In this document: positions 50,041 to 64,000 of the stretch, in pieces
Layout: every line of letters starts with the position of its first letter
How positions within the stretch are numbered: position 1 is the first letter of the stretch
From: Lysobacter concretionis Ko07 = DSM 16239
GTDB taxonomy: Bacteria; Pseudomonadota; Gammaproteobacteria; Xanthomonadales; Xanthomonadaceae
Direction: 5' to 3'
DNA: 64,000 nt
Assembly (NCBI RefSeq): GCF_000768345.1
Contig: NZ_AVPS01000004.1
Span: forward strand, 310,001-374,000
Notes under the pieces: generated by a model
The model's database searches: none
Told to the model about the DNA's origin: nothing
What the model saw: only the letters and a program-made list of their open reading frames with translations
Made by a program: the position numbers and the translations under genes

Positions 50041-51963
50041 ATGGGCAAGATCATCGGTATCGACCTGGGCACGACCAACTCGTGCGTGGCGGTCATGGAA
50101 GGCGGCAAGGCAAAGGTCATCGAGAATGCGGAGGGCGATCGCACCACGCCTTCCATCGTCGCCTACACCAAGGACGGCGAGATTCTGGTGGGCGCCTCGG
50201 CCAAGCGGCAGGCTGTCACCAACCCCAAGAACACCTTCTTCGCGGTGAAGCGCCTGATCGGCCGCAAGTTCACCGATCCCGAAGTGCAGAAGGACCTTGA
50301 CCACGTCTCCTACGGCATCATCGGCCATGACAACGGCGATGCCTGGGTCGAGACCGGCGACGGCAAGAAGATGGCGCCGCAGCAGATCTCCGCCGAAGTG
50401 CTGGCCAAGATGAAGAAGACCGCCGAGGACTACCTGGGCGAGAAGGTCACCGAAGCGGTCATCACCGTGCCGGCGTACTTCAACGACAGCCAGCGCCAGG
50501 CGACCAAGGACGCGGGCATGATCGCCGGCCTGGACGTCAAACGCATCATCAACGAGCCGACCGCGGCCGCGCTGGCCTACGGCATGGACAAGAAGGGCGG
50601 TGACCGCAAGGTGGCCGTGTACGACCTGGGTGGCGGCACGTTCGACGTGTCGATCATCGAGATCGCCTCCATCGACGGCGAAATGCAGGTCGAGGTGCTG
50701 GCCACCAACGGCGACACCTTCCTGGGTGGCGAAGACTTCGACAAGCGCGTCATCGACTATCTGGTCGAGGAGTTCAACAAGGACCAGGGCATCGACCTGC
50801 GCAAGGATCCGCTGGCCCTGCAGCGTCTGAAGGACGCGGCCGAGCGCGCCAAGATCGAGCTGTCCACCGCGCAGCAGACCGAGGTCAACCTGCCGTACGT
50901 GACCGCCGACGCCTCCGGCCCGAAGCACCTCAACATCAAGCTGACCCGCGCCAAGCTGGAGTCGCTGGTGGAGGACCTGGTCAACAAGTCGATCGACCCG
51001 TGCCGCACCGCGCTCAACGACGCCGGCCTGCGCGCCAGCGACATCAACGAGGTGATCCTGGTCGGCGGCCAGACCCGCATGCCGAAGGTGCAGCAGGCGG
51101 TGACCGAGTTCTTCGGCAAGGAGCCGCGCAAGGACGTCAACCCGGACGAGGCGGTTGCCGTGGGTGCTGCGATCCAGGGCGGCGTGCTGGCCGGCGACGT
51201 CAAGGACGTGCTGCTGCTGGACGTGACCCCGCTGAGCCTGGGTATCGAGACCCTGGGCGGCGTGTTCACCAAGATCATCGAGAAGAACACGACCGTGCCG
51301 ACCAAGGCATCGCAGACCTTCTCCACGGCCGACGACAACCAGTCCGCGGTGACCGTGCACGTGCTCCAGGGCGAGCGTGAGCAGGCCCGTTACAACAAGT
51401 CGCTGGCCCGCTTCGACCTGACCGGCATCGAGCCGGCGCCGCGCGGCATGCCGCAGGTGGAGGTGTCGTTCGACATCGACGCCAACGGCATCGTCCACGT
51501 CACCGCCAAGGACAAGAAGACCGGCAAGGAACAGAAAGTCGAGATCAAGGCCGGCTCCGGGCTGTCCGAGGAAGAGATCCAGAAGATGGTCGCCGACGCG
51601 GAAGCCAACCGCGAAGAGGACCAGAAGTTCCACGAGCTGGTGCAGGCGCGCAACCAGGCCGATGGTCTGGTCCACTCGGCGCGTACCGCGATCAAGGAGA
51701 ACGGCGAGAAGCTGCCGGGTGAGCTGATCGGTGCGACCGAGGCGGCGATCGCCGAGGTGGAAACCGCCATGAAGGGCGACGACAAGGCTCAGATCGAGGC
51801 CAAGAGCAAAGCGCTGGAAGAGGCCGCGCAGGCCCTGTTCGCCGCCGTGCAGGCCCAGCAGTCCGGCGCCGAGGCGGACAGCGGCGATGCCGGTGCCGGC
51901 AAGGCGGCCGACGACGTGGTCGATGCCGAATTCACCGAAGTCAAAGACGACGACAAGAAGTGA
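50041..51963 (+). CDS. dnaK: Chaperone DnaK (Hsp70)
   Basis: A 640-residue ATP-driven chaperone. The nucleotide-binding domain begins [20 protein letters not shown] and contains [18 protein letters not shown] and [14 protein letters not shown]; the conserved linker [16 protein letters not shown] leads into the substrate-binding domain and helical lid, ending with an Ala/Gly/Asp-rich tail ([17 protein letters not shown]). It works with GrpE upstream and DnaJ downstream. Confidence 0.98.
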   Translation: MGKIIGIDLGTTNSCVAVMEGGKAKVIENAEGDRTTPSIVAYTKDGEILVGASAKRQAVTNPKNTFFAVKRLIGRKFTDPEVQKDLDHVSYGIIGHDNGDAWVETGDGKKMAPQQISAEVLAKMKKTAEDYLGEKVTEAVITVPAYFNDSQRQATKDAGMIAGLDVKRIINEPTAAALAYGMDKKGGDRKVAVYDLGGGTFDVSIIEIASIDGEMQVEVLATNGDTFLGGEDFDKRVIDYLVEEFNKDQGIDLRKDPLALQRLKDAAERAKIELSTAQQTEVNLPYVTADASGPKHLNIKLTRAKLESLVEDLVNKSIDPCRTALNDAGLRASDINEVILVGGQTRMPKVQQAVTEFFGKEPRKDVNPDEAVAVGAAIQGGVLAGDVKDVLLLDVTPLSLGIETLGGVFTKIIEKNTTVPTKASQTFSTADDNQSAVTVHVLQGEREQARYNKSLARFDLTGIEPAPRGMPQVEVSFDIDANGIVHVTAKDKKTGKEQKVEIKAGSGLSEEEIQKMVADAEANREEDQKFHELVQARNQADGLVHSARTAIKENGEKLPGELIGATEAAIAEVETAMKGDDKAQIEAKSKALEEAAQALFAAVQAQQSGAEADSGDAGAGKAADDVVDAEFTEVKDDDKK

Positions 51964-51995
51964 TTTGTCCGCCCCTCCGCGAGAGGGGCACGGGT

Positions 51996-52030
51996 AAGGG
52001 TTCGGGACCGTCCACTGGTCCCGGGCCCTT
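51996..52030 (+). terminator. Hairpin between dnaK and dnaJ
   Basis: CGGGACC and GGTCCCG form the core stem (7-nt loop), extended by AAGGG with CCCTT after a 2x2 internal loop, and followed by GTTGTTT. It probably gives partial termination, lowering dnaJ relative to dnaK. Confidence 0.6.
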
Positions 52031-52090
52031 GTTGTTTCACCAATACCGCGTCCCGGCCGTAACCGTCGGGGCAGGGGAAAATGGCATCAC

Positions 52091-53218
52091 ATGAGCAAGC
52101 GCGATTATTACGAAGTCCTGGGCGTATCCCGCACGGCGAGCGACGAGGAGCTGAAAAAGGCCTATCGCCGCTGCGCGATGAAGCACCATCCGGACCGTAA
52201 TGCGGGCGATGCAACCTCGGAAGCCGCCTTCAAGGAGTGCAAGGAGGCCTATGAAGTGCTTTCCGATGCCTCCAAACGGCGCATGTACGACCAGCACGGC
52301 CATGCCGCATTCGAGCACGGCATGGGCGGCGGTGCAGGTGGCGGCGCCGGTTACGCCGACATGGGCGATATCTTCGGCGACATGTTCGGCAACATCTTTG
52401 GTGGCGGTGGGCGCGGCCCGCGTCGCGGTGCCGATATCGGCTACGTGATGGAGCTGTCGCTGGAGGAGGCGGTCCGCGGCGTCGAGAAGCAGATCGAGAT
52501 TCCCACCCTCGACGAATGTGACAGCTGCGATGGCAGCGGCTCGGCCGACGGCAAGCTGGAAACCTGCGGCACCTGCAATGGCCGTGGCCAGGTCCGTTTC
52601 CAGCGCGGCATTTTCTCGATGCAGCAGGGCTGTCCGCATTGCGGCGGCCGTGGCCAGACCATCGAGAACCCCTGCGGGAAATGCCATGGCCAGGGCCGGG
52701 TCGAGGACACCAAGAGCCTGCAGGTCAAGATTCCGGCCGGTGTCGACAATGGCGACCGCATCCGGTTGACGGGAGAGGGTGAGGCCGGTCCGGCCGGCTC
52801 GCCGCCCGGCGACCTGTATGTCGAGGTCCGCGTGCGTGAGCACGAGATCTTCCAGCGGGAGGGTGACGACCTGCACTGCGAGGTGCCGATCCGCCTGACC
52901 CAGGCGGCGCTGGGCGCAGCGATCCGCGTGCCGACCCTGGGCGGCGAAGTGGAGCTGAAGATTCCGGCCGAGACCCAGGCCGGCAAGGTGTTCCGCCTGC
53001 GCGACAAGGGCGTGCAGTCCGTGCGCAGCCGCCGTCCCGGTGACCTGTATTGCCGCGTGGTGATGGAAACCCCGGTCAACCTGACCAGCGAGCAGCGCGA
53101 ATTGCTGCAGCAGCTTGAAGCCACGTTCACCGGCGAAGACGCGCGCCGGCATTCGCCGCGCTCCTCGACCTTCATGGATGGCGTGAAGGGCTTCTGGGAT
53201 CGAATGACGTCCTCCTGA
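52091..53218 (+). CDS. dnaJ: Chaperone DnaJ (Hsp40)
   Basis: A 375-residue co-chaperone. J domain with HPD ([11 protein letters not shown]), the glycine/phenylalanine region ([23 protein letters not shown]), four zinc-binding CxxCxGxG repeats ([32 protein letters not shown]; residues ~137-205), and the C-terminal substrate-binding domains. This is the full type I architecture. A hairpin separates it from dnaK. Confidence 0.98.
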   Translation: MSKRDYYEVLGVSRTASDEELKKAYRRCAMKHHPDRNAGDATSEAAFKECKEAYEVLSDASKRRMYDQHGHAAFEHGMGGGAGGGAGYADMGDIFGDMFGNIFGGGGRGPRRGADIGYVMELSLEEAVRGVEKQIEIPTLDECDSCDGSGSADGKLETCGTCNGRGQVRFQRGIFSMQQGCPHCGGRGQTIENPCGKCHGQGRVEDTKSLQVKIPAGVDNGDRIRLTGEGEAGPAGSPPGDLYVEVRVREHEIFQREGDDLHCEVPIRLTQAALGAAIRVPTLGGEVELKIPAETQAGKVFRLRDKGVQSVRSRRPGDLYCRVVMETPVNLTSEQRELLQQLEATFTGEDARRHSPRSSTFMDGVKGFWDRMTSS

Positions 53219-53277
53219 TGGCTTCCGGGCCGCGCACGACGCTTGTCGACCTGTTTGCGGCCAGCTAGCCTCGCCTG

Positions 53278-53988
53278 ATGAATTCACCCATACGCATCCT
53301 GATCCACGGTGCCACCGGCCGGATGGGCCAGGCCTTGCTGCGCCTGGCATCCGGGCGAGACGATCTGCAGGTGGTTGCCGCGGTGTCACGCGGGAAGCCG
53401 GCACAGCGGGTGATTGACAGGTTGCCGTACTTCGCCCTGTCGGAGTTGCACGGGGTGCCCGCGTTCGATGTCGCCATCGACTTCAGCCTGCCTGCCGGCC
53501 TGGATGCGGTATTGGCCCTGTGCGTGGAGCGTGGTGTGCCGTTGGTGTCGGGCACGACCGGACTGGCTGCGTCGCAACAGCTTGCACTGGATGCGGCGGC
53601 CAGCAGGATTCCGGTGCTGCTGGCCGCCAATTTCAGCCTGGGCGTCACGGTACTGGGCGACCTGGTGGAACGCGCCGCCACGGTGCTGCGGGCCTGGGAT
53701 TGCGACATCGTCGAGTCCCACCACAAGCACAAGCTGGATGCTCCGTCGGGTACGGCCCTGGCATTGGGTGTACGCGCGGAGCAGGGCGGTGCGCAGCCGC
53801 GTTACGCCTCTCTGCGCGCCGGCGATATCGTCGGCGAACACACGGTTCAGTTCACCGGTCCCGGCGAACGGATCGAACTGGTCCATCGTGCGACCAGCCG
53901 CGATGTCTTCGCCCACGGTGCCCTGCACGCCGCCGTCTGGCTGGCGGGACGGGAGCCGGGGCGGTATCGGCTGCGCGACATGCTGTGA
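53278..53988 (+). CDS. dapB: 4-Hydroxy-tetrahydrodipicolinate reductase
   Basis: A 236-residue NAD(P)H enzyme of the lysine/diaminopimelate pathway. The cofactor motif IHGATGRMGQALLRLA, LVSGTTGL and the catalytic/substrate motif ESHHKHKLDAPSGTALALG are intact, with FTGPGERIELVHRATSRDVFAHGA near the end. It is somewhat shorter than the E. coli enzyme (~273), mainly in the region after the Rossmann N-terminus. It lies 59 nt after dnaJ, as in many Xanthomonadaceae, ahead of carAB. Confidence 0.95.
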   Translation: MNSPIRILIHGATGRMGQALLRLASGRDDLQVVAAVSRGKPAQRVIDRLPYFALSELHGVPAFDVAIDFSLPAGLDAVLALCVERGVPLVSGTTGLAASQQLALDAAASRIPVLLAANFSLGVTVLGDLVERAATVLRAWDCDIVESHHKHKLDAPSGTALALGVRAEQGGAQPRYASLRAGDIVGEHTVQFTGPGERIELVHRATSRDVFAHGALHAAVWLAGREPGRYRLRDML

Positions 53989-54303
53989 ACGCTCCCCGCG
54001 TCCCGTTGCCGGGTCGGCGGCCGTAGAAGCGACGCAGCGATCCAGAGTCGGTTCCGTGAGTGGGATTTGGAGCGCGATTCGCGTTGCTCCTGCAGGAGCA
54101 GCACATCCATCGGGGCGGATGTTGTCCCCGCGGGCGTACCAGACGCTGGCGTCGGAGCGACTTCATCGCTAGAATCCCCGTTCGCCTGAACCCCATTTGT
54201 CGGACCGGTACAAAGCCGCGTCCGCGCTTTGCTGCAGCCTGCATTCCGGTCAGCGCTGCGCTCGATGGACTCAGCATCCCCTGGCAGCCAAGGCGATTCC
54301 CCC
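53989..54303 (+). other. 315-nt intergenic region upstream of carAB with palindrome and REP-like bits
   Basis: Between dapB and carA. It holds a 16-bp perfect palindrome TGCTCCTGCAGGAGCA (54085-54100), two fragments resembling Xanthomonad REP sequences (GTAGAAGCGACGCAGCGA near 54024 and GGAGCGACTTCATCGC near 54154), and a possible -10 box TAGAAT at 54170-54175. I see no gene and no recognisable pyrimidine attenuator. Confidence 0.5.
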
Positions 54304-55443
54304 GTGACTCAACCCGCAATCCTTGCCCTCGAAGACGGCACCCTCTTCGAGGGCGTTTCCGTAGGCGCACCCGGCCTGTCGGTCGGCGAAGTGGTGTTCA
54401 ACACCGCGATGACCGGCTATCAGGAAGTCCTGACCGACCCGTCCTACGCCCGACAGTTGGTGACCCTGACCTATCCGCATATCGGCAACACCGGCATCAA
54501 CGACCAGGATGATGAATCCGGCCGTGTCTGGGCCGCCGGCCTGATCGTGCGCAACGTGCCGCGCCGGCCGAGCAGCTGGCGCAACCAGATCGCACTGCCC
54601 GAGTGGCTGGCTGCACGCGGTGTGGTGGCGATCGCCGATGTCGACACCCGCAAACTGACCCGGCTGCTGAGCAGTCACGGCGCCCAGAGTGGTGCGCTGA
54701 TGGCCGGCGAGGGCATCGATGCCGACAAGGCCATCGAGGCGGCGCGCAAGTTCCCGGGCCTGAAGGGCATGGACCTGGCGAAGGAAGTCAGCACGCGCGA
54801 GCGTTACGAATGGACCGCCGGCCAGCTGGATCTGGACAACAACGTGTTTGCGCAGACCGATGGACGCTTCCACGTGGTCGCGTATGACTTTGGCGTCAAG
54901 CGCAACATCCTGCGGATGCTGGCCGCGCGTGGCTGCCGGGTGACCGTGGTGCCCGCCCAGACCCCGGCGGCCGAGGTGCTGGCGCTCCAGCCCGACGGCA
55001 TTTTCCTGTCCAACGGCCCCGGCGATCCGGAGCCCTGCGACTACGCGGTGGCGGCGATCCGCGAGTTCATCGATCGTCGGATCCCGATGTTCGGCATCTG
55101 CCTGGGCCACCAGTTGCTCGGCCTGGCCAGCGGCGCGAAGACGATGAAGATGAAATTCGGCCACCACGGCGCCAACCATCCGGTGCAGGAATTGGCCGCG
55201 GGTGTGGACGACGGCGGCCGGGTGATGATCACCAGCCAGAACCACGGTTTCGCCATCGACGAGGCCACGCTGCCGGCCCACGTGCGGATCACCCATCGCT
55301 CGTTGTTCGATGGCTCCAACCAGGGCATCGAGTTCCCCGGCGCGCCGGTGTTCGGCTTCCAGGGTCATCCCGAAGCCAGTCCGGGACCGCAGGATGTTTC
55401 CCCGTTGTTCGACCGTTTTGTTGCGCTGATGGAGGCCAACTGA
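54304..55443 (+). CDS. carA: Carbamoyl-phosphate synthase small subunit
   Basis: A 379-residue glutaminase subunit that delivers ammonia to CarB for carbamoyl phosphate (arginine and pyrimidine synthesis). The N-terminal domain ([34 protein letters not shown]) and the class I amidotransferase domain with nucleophile Cys266 ([13 protein letters not shown]) and the His/Glu of [11 protein letters not shown] are complete. GTG 54304 matches the family N-terminus; ATG 54265 is a possible longer start. carB follows after 1 nt. Confidence 0.96.
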   Translation: MTQPAILALEDGTLFEGVSVGAPGLSVGEVVFNTAMTGYQEVLTDPSYARQLVTLTYPHIGNTGINDQDDESGRVWAAGLIVRNVPRRPSSWRNQIALPEWLAARGVVAIADVDTRKLTRLLSSHGAQSGALMAGEGIDADKAIEAARKFPGLKGMDLAKEVSTRERYEWTAGQLDLDNNVFAQTDGRFHVVAYDFGVKRNILRMLAARGCRVTVVPAQTPAAEVLALQPDGIFLSNGPGDPEPCDYAVAAIREFIDRRIPMFGICLGHQLLGLASGAKTMKMKFGHHGANHPVQELAAGVDDGGRVMITSQNHGFAIDEATLPAHVRITHRSLFDGSNQGIEFPGAPVFGFQGHPEASPGPQDVSPLFDRFVALMEAN

Positions 55444-55444
55444 C

Positions 55445-58696
<3,252 letters not shown>

Positions 58697-58792
58697 CTTT
58701 GCCCTGACCGACCCGGGCACAATCGGCTGTCGGAAAACATGCTGTCGGAAAACACCGTGCCGGCCATGCGCCGGCCAGAGGATCAAACACCC

Positions 58793-59269
58793 ATGCAAGC
58801 CCCCATCACCTCCAAGGGTGCGCAGCGTCTGCGCGCCGAACTGGAAGAGCTCAAGTCCGTCCAGCGACCGGCCGTGATCCATGCCATCGCCGAGGCGCGC
58901 GAGCACGGCGATCTGAAGGAAAACGCCGAATACCACGCCGCCCGCGAGCAGCAGGGTTTCATCGAAGGCCGCATCAAGCAGCTCGAAGGCGAGCTGTCGA
59001 ATTCCCAGATCATCGATATCGCCGCCCTCAATGCCGGCAGCCGGATCGTGTTCGGCGCGACCGTCGACCTGGTCGATACCGACAGCGACGAGGAGCGGAC
59101 CTACCAGATCGTTGGCGACCTGGAAGCGGACATCAAACTGGGCCTGATCGCGATTTCCTCGCCGGTCGCGCGCGCCCTGATCGGTCGTCACGAAGGCGAC
59201 AGCATCACCATCGATGCCCCGGGCGGCACCCGCGAGTACGACATCGTCGCCGTCCGCTACGTCGTCTGA
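58793..59269 (+). CDS. greA: Transcription elongation factor GreA
   Basis: A 158-residue factor that stimulates transcript cleavage in stalled RNA polymerase. The coiled-coil finger ([47 protein letters not shown], with the acidic tip residues) and the C-terminal domain ([16 protein letters not shown]) are standard. A 15-bp tandem duplication (58726-58755) lies in the leader. It precedes rpfE by 2 nt. Confidence 0.97.
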   Translation: MQAPITSKGAQRLRAELEELKSVQRPAVIHAIAEAREHGDLKENAEYHAAREQQGFIEGRIKQLEGELSNSQIIDIAALNAGSRIVFGATVDLVDTDSDEERTYQIVGDLEADIKLGLIAISSPVARALIGRHEGDSITIDAPGGTREYDIVAVRYVV

Positions 59270-59271
59270 GG

Positions 59272-60228
59272 ATGACGGCGAACACGGTCACGCTGCTGCT
59301 GCCCGCGCGCAGCCGGTTTGGCGGGCAGCGCCTGTCGGAGTCCGCGGGCCGCTGGTTCGGGCGGGCCGACAGTGCGCAGGTGGCAGGCGATCCGGTGGAG
59401 CGCCAGTTCGAGATCCTGCCACGCGGCTGGCCGGTCGCAGCGGTGACCCGCCAGCGCGATGCCGGTGACGCCCAAGGGTCGGCCTGGTTGCGCGCCGATC
59501 CGGTCTACATCCAGCCCGACATCAACGGCGCCCGCCTGTTGTCGCATGGGGAGGCCTTGTCGCTGACCGCGGCGGACAGCGCGGCGTTCCTGCCGGCACT
59601 GAAACCGCTGTTTGGCGATATGGGCTTTCCCATCGACGCGCCGCACCCGGGCCGCTGGTACCTGCAGTTGCCGCCGGGAGCGACGTTGCCGGTGATGGCC
59701 TCGCTGGACCAGGCGCTGGGCGCGGACCTGTTCGACCAGTTGCCTGAAGGCCCGGAAGGGCGTCGTTGGCGTGCACTGCTGAGCGAGGCGCAGGTGGTCC
59801 TGCATAACCACCCGCGCAACGCCGAGCGGGCTGCGGCGGGGTTGGCACCGGTCAACTCGTTGTGGTTCTGGGGCGCGGGCCGGGTGCCCGATTCCGTCCG
59901 CACGTCCCACCAGAGCCTGTTCAGTGACGACGACACCCTGGTCGCCTTTGCAACGTCCGCCGGCGCCCGCAGCGGGCCGTTGCCGCCGCGCTGGCAGGGG
60001 GGTGAGGGTGGGCAGCTGTTCGACCTGCGCCATCTGCGTGACCTGGCCGTTTTCGATCGCGACTGGTGGTTGCCGGTATTGGCGGAACTCCAGGCCGGCC
60101 GGCTGGCGCGAGCCACGATTGTTTTCGCCGATGGCCTCCAGCTCGCGCTGACGCGTACGCAGCGCTGGCGATTCTGGCGTCGTCCCTGGCATTCGTTCGT
60201 GCGCCCCGAAACGGCCGGGGCCGAGTGA
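59272..60228 (+). CDS. rpfE: RpfE-like protein
   Basis: A 318-residue protein that I identify as RpfE (regulator of pathogenicity factors E) from its sequence style (VTLLLPARSRFGGQRLSESAG, LPRGWPVAAVTRQRDAGDA, SLWFWGAGRVPDSV) and its position between greA and recJ, as in the Xanthomonas rpf region. The family (COG4255-like) shows faint similarity to cofactor-independent phosphoglycerate mutases and has no known activity. The diffusible-signal genes rpfF, rpfC and rpfG are not in the window. Its stop overlaps the recJ start (GTGA). Confidence 0.85.
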   Translation: MTANTVTLLLPARSRFGGQRLSESAGRWFGRADSAQVAGDPVERQFEILPRGWPVAAVTRQRDAGDAQGSAWLRADPVYIQPDINGARLLSHGEALSLTAADSAAFLPALKPLFGDMGFPIDAPHPGRWYLQLPPGATLPVMASLDQALGADLFDQLPEGPEGRRWRALLSEAQVVLHNHPRNAERAAAGLAPVNSLWFWGAGRVPDSVRTSHQSLFSDDDTLVAFATSAGARSGPLPPRWQGGEGGQLFDLRHLRDLAVFDRDWWLPVLAELQAGRLARATIVFADGLQLALTRTQRWRFWRRPWHSFVRPETAGAE

Positions 60229-61976
60229 AGCCGATCGGCAAGCTCCGTCGGCGCATCGCGGCGGAATCCGGCCCGTGGCCCACCCAGATCCCACCGCTGC
60301 TGCAACGCATCTACAGCGCCCGCGGCGCGATGGCCATCGAGCAGGCCCGCCCGAAGCTGGCGAACCTGCTGTCGCCCGACACGCTGTCCGGGCTGGATGC
60401 GGCAACCGCGCTGCTGGCCGACGCGATCGCGGACGACCGCCACATCCTGGTGGTGGGCGATTTCGATTGCGATGGCGCCACCGCCTGCGCCGTCGCGGTG
60501 CGTGGCCTGCGGATGCTGGGCGCCCGCCGCGTCTCCCACGCCGTGCCCAACCGGATGATCCATGGCTACGGCCTGTCGCCGGCGCTGGTGGCCGAGCTGG
60601 CGGCCATGGAGCCCGGCCCCGGATCAGGTCCGGGGGAGACCCTGCTGGTCACCGTCGACCACGGTATCGCCTGCCACGCCGGCATCGCCGCCGCCAAGGC
60701 GCTGGGCTGGCAGGTGCTGGTGACCGACCACCATCTGCCCGGAGACACGCTCCCGCCGGCTGATGCCATCGTCGATCCCAACCAGCCTGGCGACCGGTTC
60801 CCGAGCAAGGTGCTGGCCGGGGTCGGCGTGATGTTCTACGTGTTGCTGGCGCTGCGCCGGCGGCTGCGCGATGCCGGCAGGCTCGATACCGGTGTGGACG
60901 GAAAAGGCCCCGACCTGACCCGGCTGCTCGACCTGGTTGCGGTCGGTACGGTCGCTGATCTGGTGCCGCTGGATGCCAACAACCGCGCCCTGGTGGCGGC
61001 CGGCCTGCGCCGCCTGCGCGCGGGGCAGGGCTGTCCCGGCCTGCGCGCGCTGATCGAGGTGGCCCAGCGCGATCCAGCCCGGCTGAGCGCGAGTGATATC
61101 GGCTTTGCGATCGCGCCGCGACTGAATGCGGCCGGCCGGCTGGAAGACATGGCGCTGGGCATCGAGTGCCTGCTGACCGACGACATGGACCAGGCGCGCG
61201 GGATCGCCGATACCCTCAACCGGATCAACACCGAGCGCCGCGCGGTCCAGCAGCAGATGACCGAGGAGGCGGAGGCTGCGTTCGCCAAGGTGGTGCTGGA
61301 TGCCGCCAGCGCGCCGCTCGCGGTCTGCCTGTTCGATCCGGACTGGCACCCGGGCGTGGTCGGGCTGGTCGCGTCGAAAATGAAGGAACGCCTGCACCGC
61401 CCGGCGATCGCGTTTGCCCCGGCCGAGCCGGGCGGTGACATGCTGCGCGGCTCGGCCCGGTCGATTCCCGGCTTCCATATCCGCGACGCCCTGGCGATGG
61501 TGAATGCGCGCAATCCCGGCCTGATCGAACGCTTTGGCGGCCATGCGATGGCGGCCGGTCTGTCACTGCGCGCCGCTTCGATGGAGGCCTTTGCGCTGGC
61601 GTTCCGCGACTGCGTCGCCGCCACGCTGGGCGAAGAACTGCTGCAGGCCGAGATCCTCAGCGACGGCGAACTGGCGGGCAACGAGTTCACCCGTCGCAGC
61701 GCGGACGCATTGCGTGATGGCGGGCCGTGGGGACAGGGCTTCCCGGAACCGCAGTTCGATGGCGAATTCGAAGTGTTGAGCTGGCGCGTGGTCGGTGAGC
61801 GGCATCTGAAGCTCGAACTCGGCCACGGCGCGATACGCCTGAACGCGATCGAGTTCGGCGGCTGGACGGGACAGGAACCGCCTGCGCGGGTCCGAATCGC
61901 CTACCGGCTGGAAGCCGACGACTATCGCGGCGGCGACGCGATCCAGCTGGTCGTGGTGCACCGCGAAGCCGCTTGA
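60225..61976 (+). CDS. recJ: Single-stranded-DNA-specific exonuclease RecJ
   Basis: A 583-residue 5'-3' exonuclease. The DHH-family motifs are visible: VVGDFDCDGATACAVAV, VTVDHGIACHAG, VTDHHLPGDTLPPADAIVDPNQPG and the DHHA1 region (GSARSIPGFHIRDALAMVNA, FGGHAMAAGLSL), ending with an OB-like domain. GTG 60225 overlaps the rpfE stop by 3 nt, so the two are coupled. It is expected to act in RecF-type recombination and mismatch repair. Confidence 0.96.
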   Translation: MKPIGKLRRRIAAESGPWPTQIPPLLQRIYSARGAMAIEQARPKLANLLSPDTLSGLDAATALLADAIADDRHILVVGDFDCDGATACAVAVRGLRMLGARRVSHAVPNRMIHGYGLSPALVAELAAMEPGPGSGPGETLLVTVDHGIACHAGIAAAKALGWQVLVTDHHLPGDTLPPADAIVDPNQPGDRFPSKVLAGVGVMFYVLLALRRRLRDAGRLDTGVDGKGPDLTRLLDLVAVGTVADLVPLDANNRALVAAGLRRLRAGQGCPGLRALIEVAQRDPARLSASDIGFAIAPRLNAAGRLEDMALGIECLLTDDMDQARGIADTLNRINTERRAVQQQMTEEAEAAFAKVVLDAASAPLAVCLFDPDWHPGVVGLVASKMKERLHRPAIAFAPAEPGGDMLRGSARSIPGFHIRDALAMVNARNPGLIERFGGHAMAAGLSLRAASMEAFALAFRDCVAATLGEELLQAEILSDGELAGNEFTRRSADALRDGGPWGQGFPEPQFDGEFEVLSWRVVGERHLKLELGHGAIRLNAIEFGGWTGQEPPARVRIAYRLEADDYRGGDAIQLVVVHREAA

Positions 61977-62122
61977 GCCTGACGGTCGCCGTTTGCCGCC
62001 AAGGAGCCACTCGGCCAGGCCGCGCGCCTTGATGATCAACGGGACTCCGGAGAAGTCCGGGGCGCCGGCAAGCCTTGTGCCTGCTAGAATCGGCGGTCGT
62101 CTTTTGCAATGAAATCACGGAC

Positions 62123-63251
<1,129 letters not shown>

Positions 63252-63306
63252 AAGTAGTTGTTCCTTGCACGCGCCGCTCCTGCAAGCCTCCTTATCCGCA
63301 AATGAA

Positions 63307-64000
63307 ATGACCATGACCGACACTGCACCGCCGCGCGATGGAAGCCACCGGCCCGACGCCAATCAACCGGACGAGAACAAGCCGGATGAAAACCGGCTCA
63401 TCGCCGAGCGTCGCGCGAAACTGACGGCGTTGCGTGGCGAGGGGATCGCGTTCCCGAACGACTTCCGTCGCGACCACTATGCCGGCGACCTGCAGGCGGA
63501 CTACGCCGATGTGGAGGCGTGGACGGCCGAAGCGCTGGAGGCCAGGGGCCATCGTGTTGCCGTGGCCGGCCGCCTGTTGCTCAAGCGGGTGATGGGCAAG
63601 GCCAGCTTCGTGCAGATCCAGGACGAGTCCGGCCGCCTGCAGCTGTTCCTGCAGGCCAATGCGCTGGGCGATACCTACGCCGCGTTCAAGGGCTGGGACG
63701 TCGGTGACATCGTCGGCGCGCAGGGCGTGCTGACCCGCACCCGCACCGGCGAGCTGTCGGTCAAGGTCGACCAGTTGCGCCTGCTGACCAAGTCATTGCG
63801 TCCGCTGCCCGACAAGTTCCATGGTCTGGCCGATGTCGAGCAGCGATATCGCCAGCGCTACGTCGACCTGATCGTCTCGCCGGAGGCGCGCGAGGTGTTC
63901 GTCAAACGCAGCAAGATCATCCGGGCGATGCGCGAGTGGCTCGACAGCCGGCGCTTCCTGGAAGTGGAAACGCCGATGATGCATTACATCCCCGGCGGCG
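63307..64000 (+). CDS. lysS: Lysyl-tRNA synthetase, class II, 5' part
   Basis: The first ~231 residues are visible. After a charged, Asp/Asn/Pro-rich N-terminal extension (about 25 residues) come [24 protein letters not shown], the OB-fold anticodon domain ([32 protein letters not shown]) and the start of the catalytic core ([44 protein letters not shown]). The start is ATG 63307 or ATG 63313. The gene runs off the window end at about 45% of its usual length. The prfB-lysS order is common in proteobacteria. Confidence 0.93.
   Translation, partial: MTMTDTAPPRDGSHRPDANQPDENKPDENRLIAERRAKLTALRGEGIAFPNDFRRDHYAGDLQADYADVEAWTAEALEARGHRVAVAGRLLLKRVMGKASFVQIQDESGRLQLFLQANALGDTYAAFKGWDVGDIVGAQGVLTRTRTGELSVKVDQLRLLTKSLRPLPDKFHGLADVEQRYRQRYVDLIVSPEAREVFVKRSKIIRAMREWLDSRRFLEVETPMMHYIPGG

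Noticed and set aside
49978-51675. A 565-residue minus-strand open frame
   Set aside because: It is antisense to dnaK, with no ribosome site and no recognisable domain.

Overview
The window is 64 kb of chromosome with very high GC content and dense gene packing, and I see no phage genes, insertion sequences, CRISPR arrays, rRNA or tRNA. Protein sequences and gene orders point to a gammaproteobacterium of the family Xanthomonadaceae (Lysobacteraceae), close to Lysobacter or Luteimonas. The supporting points are the order greA-rpfE-recJ-prfB-lysS known from the flank of the Xanthomonas rpf cluster, a methionine synthase split into two genes, a Fur protein without cysteines, and kynurenine genes of Xanthomonas type. 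The genus is an inference.

Layout. Positions 1-1885 (minus) hold a YtrA-type GntR regulator operon with an ABC ATPase and a permease cut by the window edge. Positions 1942-7041 (plus) carry a divergent glutathione peroxidase, two tandem FKBP prolyl isomerases, UDP-glucose dehydrogenase, SlyX and a DUF2058 protein. The 7042-7428 gap holds two nested palindromic elements that share a core but not their arms. Positions 7429-12216 (minus) are a methionine/SAM-cycle unit: an ArsR-methyltransferase fusion followed by the two MetH pieces. Positions 12367-19698 (plus) carry an acyl-CoA dehydrogenase, the giant NAD-glutamate dehydrogenase and NAD kinase. Positions 19750-24358 hold a membrane protein, a 5'-nucleotidase, a trimethylamine-monooxygenase-like flavoprotein with a leader of about 360 nt, and a DUF2939 protein.

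Positions 24402-36626 (minus) are a long co-directional block: asnS, two small proteins, then a tryptophan/kynurenine degradation operon (SDR, semialdehyde dehydrogenase, carbonic anhydrase, RidA-type deaminase, 3-hydroxyanthranilate dioxygenase, ACMS decarboxylase, kynureninase, kynurenine monooxygenase), followed by sbcB and a DUF2461 gene. Read in pathway order the enzymes convert kynurenine to 3-hydroxykynurenine, 3-hydroxyanthranilate, ACMS, 2-aminomuconate semialdehyde, 2-aminomuconate and 4-oxalocrotonate. The first step (tryptophan dioxygenase) and the steps after oxalocrotonate are not in the window.

Positions 36783-64000 are mostly housekeeping: an IscA-type protein, rpsF-rpsR-rplI, dnaB with a perfect DnaA box upstream, an OmpA lipoprotein, tmRNA and (2.4 kb away) smpB, a CHASE/PAS histidine kinase, ratA-rnfH, bamE/fur, recN, the grpE-dnaK-dnaJ heat-shock genes with sigma-32-type promoters, dapB, carAB, greA-rpfE-recJ, prfB with its programmed +1 frameshift, and the start of lysS.

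The most unusual non-coding signal is the pair of nested palindromes at 7128-7225 and 7291-7384. The most interesting gene-context observations are the carbonic anhydrase inside the kynurenine operon, the ArsR-methyltransferase/split-MetH unit with an 18-bp operator-like palindrome, and the leader of the monooxygenase gene.
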